Assembly: GCA_963667515.2 (NCBI GenBank)
Contig: CAXXXY010000011.1
Span: 310,001 to 374,000 of the forward strand
DNA length: 64,000 nt
DNA from: VYDC01 sp963667515
GTDB lineage: Bacteria > Chloroflexota > Dehalococcoidia > UBA2979
Direction: 5' to 3'
Shown here piece after piece: positions 1 to 8,997 of the stretch. The first letter of the stretch is position 1; each line of letters opens with the position of its first letter. The translations under genes and the position numbers were made by a program. The notes below the pieces were generated by a model. The model saw only the letters and a list, made by a program, of their open reading frames with translations. It was not told the origin of the DNA and made no database searches.

Positions 1-59
1 GCATCCGCGGCCCAACGGGAAGCGCCGCCGACGGGCGGGGAGCAGCGCGAGGGGCGGCG

Positions 60-1957
60 ATGGACGCGCGACGGGCCGCCGTCCTGCTGCTCGCGGTCGT
101 GGCGCTCTCGGCGCTCGCGGGCTGGACGGCCGCGTCCCGCATCCGCTCGCCGGCGGAGATCGCGGCGCGCACCGCATCTCCCCCCGCGTCGCCGATCCTC
201 GTGCCCGCGGAGAGCCGCGTGCTCTCCACCGATGTCGTCACGCGCGGCACGGCGCGCTTCGGATCGCCGCAGCGGCTCTCGATCGCGTCGAGCGCACAGA
301 AGCCGGGCGCCGGCGTCGTCGGCGAGCTGCCCGCGCTGGGCGCCGAGTTGCGCGAGGGCGACATCGTCCTCACCGCCTCGGGCCGGCCGGTCTTCCTGCT
401 CGTCGGGCAGCAACCGAGCTTCCGCGATCTCGGGCCCGGCGACGAGGGCGCCGACGTGCGCCAGCTGGAGGACGCGCTCGCTCGGCTCGGCCATGACCCG
501 GGCGTCGCGGACGGCGTCTACGACTCGCGGACCGAGGAGGCCGTGGCGGCGTGGTACGGCGAGGCCGCGTTCGCCCCGTTCACGGCCAGCGCGGAGCAGC
601 GCGCGACGATCGGCGTGCTGGAGACGGAGCTCGGGGCGGCGCGCCTGGAGCTGCTCGCCGCGCGCGACGCCGAGCGTGCGGCCGACGCCGGCCTCGACGC
701 CGCGAGCGCGACGCAGGCGGCGGGCGAGGCGGTCGCGAGCGGCGCGCTGCGCGCGCTGAGCGATGCGGTGAGCGAGGCGCGCGCGCCGACGCCGCAGACG
801 CGATCGCCGCTGCCGAGATCGCCCTGCGCGAGGCGGCGCTGCGCGCCGTCACTGCCGGCACGCGTGGGAGCGCCGCCACGCCCGCCGAGACCGCGGCGGC
901 CCGGGCGGACGTCTCGATCGCGCTCGCGAACGTCGAGGTGACGCGCCTCGCCGGCGAGCAAGCGGTCGCGGACGCCGTCGCCAGCGGCACGGCGGAGCAG
1001 ATCGCGGCGGCGCAGTCGCTCGCTGCCGCCGCGAGCCAGGCGGCCGCCGCGGAGCTGACGGCGAAGCAGACCGTGCTGAGCGCTGTGCTCGGGGGGTCGC
1101 CGCACATCGCCCCGACGGCAGAGGAGATCGCGGCCGCGCTGGCGGAGGTCAGCGTCGCGCGCGCCCAGGCGGAGGCCACCCGGCTCGCGGGGGAGCAGGC
1201 GGTCGCCGAGGCAGCCGCCGGCGTGCGCGCGTCGCTCGCGGGCGCCCGCCCCTCGCCGGAGCCGGTGCGCGCCGCGGCGGCGGCGCTCGACGACGCACGC
1301 TCGGCGGTGCGCGTGATCGGCGCGCGCGTCGCCCGACTCGCCGAGGACCTCGCGCGCGCCCAGCGGCGCGCCGGCGTGCAGCTCCCCGCCGACGAGGTGA
1401 TCTTCGTGCCGGCGGCGCCCGTGCGCGTGGTCGAGCGCCCCGTGGCGCGGGGTGCGCTCGCCCAGCAGGTGGTGCTCGCCGTCGCCGACGCGGCCGTAGT
1501 GGTGGACGGCGCGCTGGCGCTCGCGGAGGCGAGGCTGGTGGCCCCGGGGATGCGCGTCCGGATCGACGAGCCCGACCTCGGCCTCGCCGCCGAGGGCATC
1601 GTGCGCCGCGTCGCCGAGGCGCCGGGCACCGACGGCGTGGACGGCTTCCACGTCTACTTCGAGATCGCCGTCGAGGGTGCGCCGCCCGCGCTGGTGGGGG
1701 CCTCGGTTCGGCTCACGGTGCCGATCGAGTCGAGCGCGGGGAGCGTGCTGGCCGTGCCGGTGAGCGCGGTCTCGCTCGCGGCCGACGGCTCCTCGCGGGT
1801 GCAGCGCGACGCCGGCGGGACGCTCGAGTTCGTGACGGTCGCGCCGGGCCTTTCGGTGGACGGCTTCGTCGGCGTGACGCCGATGGGCGGCGACCTGGAG
1901 CCGGGCGACCTCGTGGTAGTCGGCTTCGACGCGGCCTCGAGCGTCGCGGCCCCGTGA
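60..1957 (+). pseudogene. Efflux periplasmic adaptor (HlyD/MacA-like), frameshifted
   Basis: This would be the membrane-anchored adaptor of the ABC efflux system encoded just downstream. The first part (60 to about 780) encodes an N-terminal membrane anchor (residues 6-26), a hairpin/lipoyl-like segment and a peptidoglycan-binding-like stretch (GDEGADVRQLEDALARLG). The second part continues in another frame to 1957 with long Ala-rich coiled coil, then a beta-barrel region with MRVRIDEPDLG and a C-terminal segment like MacA/HlyD membrane-proximal domains. The frame changes near 777-785 inside a GCGCGCGCGC run; removing one GC unit gives a 632-codon ORF. The stop overlaps the ATPase start at 1954. 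It may be truly broken or a sequencing slip. Family assignment is by architecture and neighbours. Confidence 0.72.
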
Positions 1958-2643
1958 CGAGCGTCTCCTCCGCACCGCCCGTCCTGGAGCTGCAGCGCGT
2001 CGGCCGTCGCTTCGGCGGCCATCCGCCGGTCGATGCGCTGCGCGGCGTGGACCTGCGCGTGCGTCGCGGGGAGTGGCTCGCCGTGCTCGGCCCCTCGGGC
2101 TCGGGCAAGTCGACGCTGCTGAACGTGCTCGGGTGCCTCGATCTCGCTAGCTCTGGGCGCTACCTCTTCGACGGCGTCGACGTGGCGGCGCTGAGCGACG
2201 GGCGGCGCGCCGGCCTGCGCGCCCGCGGCATCGGCTTCGTCTTCCAGTCGTTCCACCTGCTGCCGCATCGCGCGCTGGAGAACGTGATGCTCGCCGAGGT
2301 CTACCGCCGCACCCCGCGGCGCGGGCGGCGTGAGCGGGCCGCGGCCGCGCTCGACCGCGTGGGGCTGACGCCGCGTGCCGGGTTCCTTCACACGCGACTC
2401 TCCGGCGGCGAGCGCCAGCGAGTGGCGATCGCGCGCGCGCTGCTGGGCTCGCCGCGGCTGCTGCTGTGCGACGAGCCCACCGGCAACCTCGACTCCGCGA
2501 GCACCGCCGCCGTCCTCGAGCTCTTCGCCGAGCTGCACCGGGAGGGACGGACGATCGTCATGATCACGCACGAGCTGGACGTGGCCGCGCGCGCCCCGCG
2601 GCAGGTGAGGATCGTCGACGGCGAGCTCAGCGAGGTCCGGTGA
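1954..2643 (+). CDS. ABC transporter ATPase, MacB/LolD-type
   Basis: A 229-residue ATP-binding subunit that should power the FtsX-type permease encoded next. Walker A GPSGSGKST is at residues 46-54, the signature LSGGERQRVAIARAL near 149 and Walker B LLLCDEPTGNLDS about 20 residues later, followed by the switch histidine in MITHE. The NLDS after Walker B and the short length fit the MacB/LolD/FtsE class of exporters. It starts at GTG 1954, overlapping the adaptor stop (GTGA), and its own stop overlaps the GTG of the permease at 2640, so the three genes form one translationally coupled operon. The substrate cannot be read from the sequence. All nucleotide-binding motifs look intact although the adaptor is frameshifted. 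Confidence 0.93.
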   Translation: MTSVSSAPPVLELQRVGRRFGGHPPVDALRGVDLRVRRGEWLAVLGPSGSGKSTLLNVLGCLDLASSGRYLFDGVDVAALSDGRRAGLRARGIGFVFQSFHLLPHRALENVMLAEVYRRTPRRGRRERAAAALDRVGLTPRAGFLHTRLSGGERQRVAIARALLGSPRLLLCDEPTGNLDSASTAAVLELFAELHREGRTIVMITHELDVAARAPRQVRIVDGELSEVR

Positions 2644-3956
2644 CCCGGCTCGGCAGCGCGCGGGGCGCTCTCGGCGCGCGCTCGCGCGGGCGCGGCCGTG
2701 GAGCGGGCGGGCGCAGCCGGAGCGCCTCGCGGGGCGTCGACCCGGTCGCGCCGTCCGGGATGCGACTCGCCGACCTCGGCGTGGAGGCGGTCGGCGGGCT
2801 CTTCGCGCGGCCGGGACGCATGTCGCTGACGGTCGTCGGGGTGGTGATCGGGCTCGCCGCGCTGGTCGCTACGCTCGGGCTCTCCCGCACCGCCGGCAAC
2901 CGCATCGTGGGGCGCTTCGACGAGCTGGCGGCGACGGAGGTGATCGCGAGTGCGCGGCCGGGGCTCGTCGGCGCCGCGGCGGCCGTGCTGCCGTGGGACG
3001 CGCCCGAGCGCATGCAGCGCCTCAACGGGGTCGTCGCGGCCGGCTCGCTGAGCAGCGTGGAGGTCGGCGACACGCTCGTGCGCACCTCGCCGGTGAGCGA
3101 TCCCCAGCGGCCGACGGAGTTCCGGCTCGCCGTGAAGGCTGCGTCCGCGGGCCTCTTCGGCGCGGTGCGTGCCGAGCTGCTCACGGGCCGCTTTCCCGAC
3201 GAGGGGCACTCACGGCGAGCCGAGCGCGTGGCCGTGCTCGACCCCACCGCCGCCTCGCGGCTGGGCATCGACCGGGTGCAGCCGCTGCCGGCGATTCGCA
3301 TCGGAGACCACGTCTACCTCGTGATCGGCGTTCTCGCCGGCGTGGCCCGCCAGCCGGAGTTGCTGGGCGCGGTCGTCATCCCCGAGGGCACGGCGCGCCG
3401 CGACTTCCGGCTGGCCGCGCCGGAGCTGCTGGTGGTCGAGACGGCGATCGGCGCGAACGCGCTGATCGCCGGGCAAGCCGCCATCGCGTTGCGGCCCGGC
3501 GATCCGCGCGCGCTGCGTGTTGTCGCGCCGCCCGAGCAGAAGCGCGTGCGCGACGCCGTGCAGGGCGACCTCAACGTCCTGTTCCTGATCCTCGGCGGCG
3601 TGTCGCTGCTCGTCGGCGCGATCGGGATCGCCAACGTCACGCTCGTCTCCGTGATAGAGCGAACCGGCGAGATCGGCCTACGGCGGGCGCTGGGCGCCGG
3701 CCGTCGCCACATCGCCGCGCAGTTCCTGCTGGAGAGCGGCGCGATGGGCCTCGTGGGCGGCGTGCTCGGCGCCAGCGTCGGCGTCCTCGCCGTGGTCGCC
3801 GTCGCGGCGTACCAGTCGTGGACGCCGGTGATCGACCCGCTCGTGCCGCTCGCCGCGCCGCTGATCGGCGGCGTCACCGGCCTCGTCTCCGGGAGCTACC
3901 CGGCTCTGCGCGCGGCGCGGATGGAACCCGTCGAGGCGCTGCGAGCGGGTACGTAG
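2640..3956 (+). CDS. ABC transporter permease, MacB/FtsX-type
   Basis: A 438-residue permease with the MacB layout: one membrane segment near residues 60-80 (LTVVGVVIGLAALVATLG), a large extracytoplasmic MacB core domain, then three membrane segments at the C-terminus (VLFLILGGVSLLVGAIGIANV, the AMGLVGGVLGASVGVLAVVAVAA segment, and PLAAPLIGGVTGLV). The motif EIGLRRALGAGRRHIAAQFLLES between the second and third segments is the conserved FtsX-domain coupling region. The GTG at 2640 overlaps the ATPase stop; ATG 2760 (MRLADLG) is an alternative start that removes an Arg/Gly-rich leader. With the ATPase and adaptor it would form a tripartite-like exporter of unknown substrate. Confidence 0.9.
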   Translation: MTRLGSARGALGARSRGRGRGAGGRSRSASRGVDPVAPSGMRLADLGVEAVGGLFARPGRMSLTVVGVVIGLAALVATLGLSRTAGNRIVGRFDELAATEVIASARPGLVGAAAAVLPWDAPERMQRLNGVVAAGSLSSVEVGDTLVRTSPVSDPQRPTEFRLAVKAASAGLFGAVRAELLTGRFPDEGHSRRAERVAVLDPTAASRLGIDRVQPLPAIRIGDHVYLVIGVLAGVARQPELLGAVVIPEGTARRDFRLAAPELLVVETAIGANALIAGQAAIALRPGDPRALRVVAPPEQKRVRDAVQGDLNVLFLILGGVSLLVGAIGIANVTLVSVIERTGEIGLRRALGAGRRHIAAQFLLESGAMGLVGGVLGASVGVLAVVAVAAYQSWTPVIDPLVPLAAPLIGGVTGLVSGSYPALRAARMEPVEALRAGT

Positions 3957-4146
3957 GCGCGGACCCCCGCGCGATCGAATCGGACGCGCCTGCCCCGTCG
4001 CGACCGGGCGCGCTGGCCTCCGCGCAGACGGGGCGGCGGCGCGACGGGGAGCCGAGCTGCGCCGAACTCCCGGGGGGCAGGGCCACCTCGTCCGGAAGCG
4101 CGCCTCCCAGGAAGCGGGGGCGCGTGCTGCGCTCCCGCCCGGTCGG

Positions 4147-4419
4147 TCAGCTCATGGTGTTGTGGACCGGCGCGATCATCGGCTGGCCCGGATTGACCCC
4201 GAACTCCGTCAGGATCGGCATGAGCGTCGCGCCGAAGGCGTCGAAGGTCTCCTGCGACTCCCACACATCGAATACGTGCAGACCGTCGTTCTCGCCGAAC
4301 GCCGCGTGGTAGAGACGGCCAGCCGGCGCCGCCGCGCCCGCCGCGTCGAGCCGCCCGAGGATCTTGTCGTACCGCTCCGTGGTCATCCCGTCGAGCCGGA
4401 AATAAATCGCGATCGCCAT
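4147..4419 (-). CDS. Small ferredoxin-like-fold protein (ABM-like), function unknown
   Basis: A 90-residue protein starting MAIAIYFRLDGMTTERYDKIL. The pattern of an N-terminal beta strand, a helix, LYHAAFGENDGLHVFDVWES, and a C-terminal FGVNPGQP stretch is typical of small dimeric alpha-beta barrel proteins annotated as antibiotic-biosynthesis-monooxygenase-like or hypothetical. No catalytic residues can be assigned with confidence. It lies convergent with the ABC operon (190 bp of non-coding DNA between) and directly upstream of IS-A copy 1, which inserted about 40 bp 5' of its start and may have displaced its promoter. Confidence 0.7.
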   Translation of the reverse strand: MAIAIYFRLDGMTTERYDKILGRLDAAGAAAPAGRLYHAAFGENDGLHVFDVWESQETFDAFGATLMPILTEFGVNPGQPMIAPVHNTMS

Positions 4420-4525
4420 GTGCGAGCCCCATGCAATTCAGCGCGAGGGTAGGCCCCCGCTCTCCCGGTCCACGGTTTTCTTGGACACCTGATTGGGGCA
4501 GGCTGCCCCGGCAGAGGAGGTGTCC

Positions 4526-4876
4526 ATGACCAGCTCCGCCCAGGGATTGAACGGGCGTAGTGCGTCGCGAACGGAGCGCGTTCGCTTCTCCTCGCGACGG
4601 AAGAGCGAGGCGGTGCTGAGGCTGCTGCGCGGCGAGGAGTTGGACGCGCTCTCGCGCGAGCTGGGGGTGACCGCAGCGACGCTGTCGCAGTGGCGCGAGC
4701 GCTTACTCGCCGCCGGCCGGGCCTCGCTCACGAGCCGGCCTGCCGACGAGCGTGACGAGGAGATCCACCGACTGCAGGCGAAAGTCGGCGAGATCACGAT
4801 GGCGAACGAGCTCCTGCTCCAGCGCGCGCATCAGCTGGAGGCAGGACTCCCTTTGGCACGCCGGAGGTCGAGGTGA
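4526..4876 (+). CDS. IS-A transposase OrfA (copy 1)
   Basis: A 116-residue helix-turn-helix protein (SRRKSEAVLRLLRGEELDA then LGVTAATLSQWRERLL) followed by a leucine-rich coiled coil (EIHRLQAKVGEITMANELLLQRA), the standard layout of IS3-family OrfA. I chose ATG 4526 because GGAGG lies 6-10 bases upstream; an upstream GTG at 4493 is in frame. The stop TGA at 4874 overlaps the start of orfB. No A-rich slippery run is present at the overlap, so OrfB may be made by coupling or by a non-standard shift. This copy has Val where the others have Gly in RTER(V/G)RF. Confidence 0.9.
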   Translation: MTSSAQGLNGRSASRTERVRFSSRRKSEAVLRLLRGEELDALSRELGVTAATLSQWRERLLAAGRASLTSRPADERDEEIHRLQAKVGEITMANELLLQRAHQLEAGLPLARRRSR

Positions 4877-5775
4877 TGAGTCGAACCACCTCGCCCTCCA
4901 CGGGACGGCCGTACGGCACGACGCGCATCTGCCAGCTGTGGGAGGTCCCGCGCTCGACCGTCTACGAGCGGCGGGCACGGGCGCGACGGCCTCTGCGGCC
5001 AGCAGCGAAGCGCGGGCCGAGGCAGGCGTGGACGGACGAGGCTCTCACGGAGCAGGTCCGAGCTGTGCTCGCCGCCTCCCCGTTCACGGGCGAGGGCTAC
5101 CGCAAGGTGTGGGCGCGGCTGCGGCTGGCCGGTGTGCGCACCTCGAAGGGCCGGGTGCTGCGGCTGATGCGGGAGGCGGGACTGCTCGCCCCGACCCGCG
5201 TCGGGCGTCGGCGCGGACCGCGGGTGCACGACGGGACGATCACCACCGAGCGGCCTGACGAGATGTGGGGGACCGACGCGACCTCCTGCCTCACCACCCG
5301 CGAGGGGAACGCCACCGTCTTCATCGCCGTCGATCACTGCACGCAGGAGTGCATCGGCATCCACGCGGCGCGACCGGGCACGCGCTTCGAGGCGCTGGAG
5401 CCGCTGCGGCAGGGGCTCCGGGAGCACTTCGACGGCTACGAGGCGGACCTCGCGCGGGGACTCGCTCTCCGCCACGACCACGGCAGCCAGTACCTGAGCG
5501 ACCACTTTCAGGAGGAGCTGCGCTTCCTCGGCATCCGCTCCAGCCCGTCCTTCGTAGCCGCGCCCGAGGGCAACGGCTGCGCGGAACGCTTCATCCGCAC
5601 GCTGAAGGAGCAGCTGCTGTGGGTGGAGCACTTCGAGACGGTGGAGGAGCTACGCCAGGCGCTGCTCGCCTTCAAGCAGCGCTACAACCAGCACTGGCTC
5701 GTCGAACGGCACCGCCACCGCACCCCAGCCGCCGTCCGCGAGGCGCTCTCGCCGCGCACCGGGGCGGCCGCATGA
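4876..5775 (+). CDS. IS-A transposase OrfB, DDE integrase core (copy 1)
   Basis: About 299 residues. An N-terminal HTH_21-like region (FTGEGYRKVWARLR) is followed by the rve integrase core. The catalytic triad is visible, numbering from GTG 4873: Asp135 in WGTDATS, Asp202 in RHDHGSQYLS and Glu238 in GCAERFIRT, with the 35-residue D-E spacing typical of the IS3 family. Start can be GTG 4873 or ATG 4876, overlapping the orfA stop. All catalytic residues are present, so the copy looks competent. Confidence 0.92.
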   Translation: MSRTTSPSTGRPYGTTRICQLWEVPRSTVYERRARARRPLRPAAKRGPRQAWTDEALTEQVRAVLAASPFTGEGYRKVWARLRLAGVRTSKGRVLRLMREAGLLAPTRVGRRRGPRVHDGTITTERPDEMWGTDATSCLTTREGNATVFIAVDHCTQECIGIHAARPGTRFEALEPLRQGLREHFDGYEADLARGLALRHDHGSQYLSDHFQEELRFLGIRSSPSFVAAPEGNGCAERFIRTLKEQLLWVEHFETVEELRQALLAFKQRYNQHWLVERHRHRTPAAVREALSPRTGAAA

Positions 5776-5912
5776 TTACCGCCAGCGATGTGTCCAAGAA
5801 ACCAGGAGCGGTACACCGCTCCTGTGCTGGGCGGCAGCGTAGCAGCCGCGGGTGCGGCGCGGGTGGGCCGGAAACGCGGGCGGGCGGGCAGCGCGATAGA
5901 CGCGCGAACGCG

Positions 5913-6263
5913 TCAGCCCGCGTGGCCTTCGGGGACCGCGAGCGCCACCTCCGCGTCCTCGCCCCAGGGCATGGGCTCCCTGCGGACGTCGAGCCGGTAG
6001 GCGAAGCGCTGGTCGAGGTGCGCGCGGATACGCTCGCCAGCGGCGTCCCCGACGAGGATCTGGTTCCCGCAGCAGCAGCCCTCCGGGGCTGGGTCGTCGG
6101 CCGAGCGGTCGATCGCGAAGCCGGCGTCGCAGCCGCAGTAGCAGTCGTAGTTCACGTTGGCGCCGACCTCGGTCTCGACGACCCGGTAGCCCGTCGGGCG
6201 CCAGGGCTCGGTGTCCGCCTCGCGGTTGCCGAGCCGGAGCAGGCTCCTCAGTCGCTCGATCAC
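5913..6263 (-). CDS. Cysteine-rich small protein, unknown function
   Basis: A 116-residue protein starting GTG 6263 (VIERLRSLLRLGN). It has two compact cysteine clusters, YDCYCGCDAG near the middle and GCCCGN about 20 residues later, followed by an acidic tail ending AVPEGHAG. The clusters suggest a bound metal (zinc or iron-sulfur), but no named family is recognised. The start is preceded by a G-rich run compatible with a ribosome-binding site. It ends about 97 bp from the IS-A copy 1 right end and is divergent from the monooxygenase gene at 6414, so the 150 bp between them should hold both promoters. Confidence 0.62.
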   Translation of the reverse strand: MIERLRSLLRLGNREADTEPWRPTGYRVVETEVGANVNYDCYCGCDAGFAIDRSADDPAPEGCCCGNQILVGDAAGERIRAHLDQRFAYRLDVRREPMPWGEDAEVALAVPEGHAG

Positions 6264-6413
6264 GATGACCCCCCGCGCGCTGCAGCCGGACCATACCGGG
6301 CGCGTATCGTCGAAGGTGAGCCGGCCCGACGGCCGTCGGTGTGCCCGCGCTTCCCGCGCTACCCTGCGCGAGGCCGCAGCGGGTCGTGAGGCGATGGAAC
6401 GAGGAGGTGACCC

Positions 6414-7535
6414 GTGCGCTTCAGCTTGCATCTGAGCCCGCAGACGCCGGGGCCGGACGACGACGAGCGCGTCCTCGACGAGCTCTTCGGGCAGCTCGAG
6501 CTCGCGAAGTCGCTCGGCTTCACGGGCACCTGGCTCACCGAGCACCAGTTCACCGGCTACCACGTCTTCTCCGATCCGATGACGATGGCGGCGGCGATCA
6601 GCCAGCGCGTTCCCGGCCTGCGCATCGGCTTCGCGGTGGCCGTGGTGCCACTGACACACCCGGTCCGCTTCGTCACCCAGTGCAACCTCATCGACCAGCT
6701 GACCAAGGGGAACTTCACGGTGGACATCGGCCCGGGGAACTCCCCGGTCGAGTTCGCCGGCTACGGCCTCGACCGCGAGCTGCGGCACGAGATCATGCGC
6801 GAGTTCATCGAGGTCTGCGACCTGGCGTGGGAGCCGCCCGACGAGGGCGGCTTCGAGTTCCACGGCGAGCACTTCGACGTCGAGGTGCGCGGCCGCATCA
6901 TCCCCGCGCCGATCCAGCGCCCGCGACCGCACATGGCCGTCGCCACCCACACGCCGGCGCGCATTGAGGAGACGGGCCGGCGCGGCTGGTCGCTCCTGTT
7001 GGGGCTGCAGGACGAGGAGGCCGCCACCGCCGACCTGCGGCTCTACCTCGAGGGCATGGAGGACGCCGGGCTGAGCGAGGAGGCGCGCCTCCGCGCGTGG
7101 GAGCACACGAGCATCGTCCGGCAGCTCTACGTCGCCGAGGACGGCGAGAACTGGCTGGAGGAGCTGGACGACGTGCTGGACACCTTCGTGCGCAAGAGCC
7201 TGCGCGCCAACACCGGCATCGACGACCTGCCGAAGGCCGACATCGAGAAGCGCCGCGCGGCGCACCGGGAGCGCGTTCTGTGCGCCGGCACCGCCGATGA
7301 GGTCTTCAAGCGGCTGCGGCCCTTCGCGGAGCTCGGCATCAACAACCTGATGTGCTGGTTCAACTTCGGCCACATGGAGGACGAGCGGATCCGCGCCTCG
7401 ATGGCGCGCTTCCACGAGCGCGTCATGCCTCGCCTGCAGGAGATCGCGCCCCGGGAGGGCTTCCTCCCGTCCCGGCGATCGCCCCCGGCCAGGAGCGCGC
7501 CCGCCGCGTCGACCGCCACCGGGCCGGCGACGTAG
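6414..7535 (+). CDS. Luciferase-like flavin-dependent monooxygenase (LLM class)
   Basis: A 373-residue (beta/alpha)8 bacterial-luciferase-family protein. It starts MRFSLHLSPQTPG and shows LGFTGTWLTEHQF, the DPMTMAAAISQR segment, RIGFAVAVVPLTHPVR, DQLTKGNFTVDIGPGNSPVEFAGYG and, near the C-terminus, FAELGINNLMCWFNFG, all typical of luciferase-like monooxygenases that use FMNH2 or F420H2. The GTG start at 6414 is set by a strong Shine-Dalgarno GAGGAGGTGA six bases upstream. The last about 30 residues are Pro/Ala/Ser-rich and probably disordered. The substrate is unknown; CoA-transferase and MaoC-type neighbours suggest oxidation of fatty or xenobiotic compounds. Confidence 0.9.
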   Translation: MRFSLHLSPQTPGPDDDERVLDELFGQLELAKSLGFTGTWLTEHQFTGYHVFSDPMTMAAAISQRVPGLRIGFAVAVVPLTHPVRFVTQCNLIDQLTKGNFTVDIGPGNSPVEFAGYGLDRELRHEIMREFIEVCDLAWEPPDEGGFEFHGEHFDVEVRGRIIPAPIQRPRPHMAVATHTPARIEETGRRGWSLLLGLQDEEAATADLRLYLEGMEDAGLSEEARLRAWEHTSIVRQLYVAEDGENWLEELDDVLDTFVRKSLRANTGIDDLPKADIEKRRAAHRERVLCAGTADEVFKRLRPFAELGINNLMCWFNFGHMEDERIRASMARFHERVMPRLQEIAPREGFLPSRRSPPARSAPAASTATGPAT

Positions 7536-7615
7536 ACGGTCGGCTCGCCCCGCGCGCGCGACGTGGCTGTAGCTCGGCGGCGGGGCCTCGACGGACCGAG
7601 GCAGCGCCAGCCTCT

Positions 7616-8836
7616 TCACTCCCGCTGGTGCGCGGGCGGCCGGAGCAGGAATCCCACGGCGACGAGGCTGAGCGGGAGCAGAGCGCAGATGGTCAGGCCT
7701 AGCTCGAAGCCGCCGGTGAGATCGCGCAGCAGCCCGACGAGCAGCGGCGAGGCGAACGCCGCCACGTTGCCGATGCCCAGCGCTGTGGCCACGGCGACGC
7801 CCGCGCGCTCCGGCGTCATGCCCGGCAGCTCCATGGGGATCGTGAAGGCGACCGGGAAGTAGAGCCAGGCCGCGACGCCGAGCAGCGCCGCGCTCGGGTA
7901 GAGCAGCAGAACCTCGTCCGTGGCGAACGTGCCGAGCGCCGCCGCCGGCATCAGCAGCCCGGAGGCGACGAGGAAGGGGAGCCGCGCGCCGCTGCGGAAC
8001 GGCAGCCACGAGCCGAGCAGCGAGCCCCCGATCCCGAACAGCGGCAGGGCTGCGGTCACCGCGCCCGCGCGGCCGAGCGAGTACCCGAACTGCTCGTGGT
8101 AGAAGGTGGGCAGCCAGGTGCTCAGCGCCACGAACGCCCCGAGCCCGCCGGCGATGCCGAAGCCGAGGAGCAGCGTCGGTCGATCGGTCACCGTGGTCCG
8201 CAGCTCGCGGAGGTCGAGCGCGGGAGACGGACCTCCTCCGCGGCGCCCTTCGTCCCGCGCGACGGCCAGCCAAACGGCGGTCGCCCCCGCCGTCACCATG
8301 CCCGTAGCGAGCAGCGCCCCCTGCCAGCCGAGCGCGTCGGCGAGCGGAGCCGCCACGACGAGCGCCGTCGTCACCCCGAGGCTCTGCGCCACGATGTTCG
8401 CGCCGTTGACGATCGGGAGCTCGCGCCGCGGAAACCATCGCATGACCACGGCGGGGGCGGCGCCGAGGGTGACGGCGGCGCCGAGGGCGAACAGCACCCG
8501 CGTCGCGAGCAGCGCCTCGAAGCCCGGGGCGAGCGGCGCGAGCGCCACCGTCGCCATCAGCAGCCCGCCCGCTGCCAGCGCGAGGCGGGAGCCGACCCGC
8601 GCGGCGACAACGCCCGCTGGCACCAGCGCGAGCGCGACCACCAGGGAGCTGGCGCCGATGAGCAGCGAGACCGCCGCGCTGCTCGTGCCGTAGCTCTCCT
8701 CGATCAGCGGGAACAGCGGCGAGACCGCGAAGAAGCTCATCCCCATCGAGAAGTTCAGCAGCCAGACCGCCGCCTCGACGGCGAAGCGATACGAGGAGTG
8801 AGTGCGATCCGGCGACGCGACTGCCTGCTCCGCCAC
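7616..8836 (-). CDS. Major facilitator superfamily transporter
   Basis: A 406-residue integral membrane protein with about 12 hydrophobic segments. The N-terminal half begins WLLNFSMGMSFFAVSPLFPLIEE and contains the loop GVVAARVGSRLALAAGG, matching the MFS 2-3 loop; the second half begins LLLGFGIAGGLGAFVALSTWLP. The chosen start is GTG 8836 (VAEQAVASPD), because upstream sequence in the same frame is low-complexity Arg/Pro without membrane character. CynX/NarK-like MFS porters look most similar in pattern (TFYHEQFGYSLGRAGAVTAALPLFGIGGSLLGS). The substrate is unknown. It is convergent with the monooxygenase gene. Confidence 0.9.
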   Translation of the reverse strand: MAEQAVASPDRTHSSYRFAVEAAVWLLNFSMGMSFFAVSPLFPLIEESYGTSSAAVSLLIGASSLVVALALVPAGVVAARVGSRLALAAGGLLMATVALAPLAPGFEALLATRVLFALGAAVTLGAAPAVVMRWFPRRELPIVNGANIVAQSLGVTTALVVAAPLADALGWQGALLATGMVTAGATAVWLAVARDEGRRGGGPSPALDLRELRTTVTDRPTLLLGFGIAGGLGAFVALSTWLPTFYHEQFGYSLGRAGAVTAALPLFGIGGSLLGSWLPFRSGARLPFLVASGLLMPAAALGTFATDEVLLLYPSAALLGVAAWLYFPVAFTIPMELPGMTPERAGVAVATALGIGNVAAFASPLLVGLLRDLTGGFELGLTICALLPLSLVAVGFLLRPPAHQRE

Positions 8837-8997
8837 GCTCGGCGTCCCCTTCGCTCTGGTCGGCGTTCCGGTCTCGGCGTGAGCGACAGCAGTCGGCCCG
8901 GGCCCGCGTACTGTAGATGGCGAGCGTGACACGAGCCTGTCCCGCGCTTCGCCCGGAGCCGAGGGAGGGGGCACGACCGCTCTGAACAAGCGAACGG

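Larger units (their letters stand above)
4463..5815 (+). mobile_element. IS-A copy 1 (IS3 family type), complete
   Basis: A 1353-bp insertion sequence carrying overlapping orfA and orfB. Both ends contain the inverted core TTTCTTGGACAC; outside this core the 26-bp ends are poorly matched (left begins TCCCGG, right ends GGTACA). The element is flanked by the direct repeat CCGCTC at 4457-4462 and 5816-5821, which I read as a 6-bp target duplication. Three further copies of exactly the same length lie at 18171-19523, 25182-26534 and 56670-58022 and differ by only a few bases, so spread is recent. This copy is intergenic. Confidence 0.93.
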
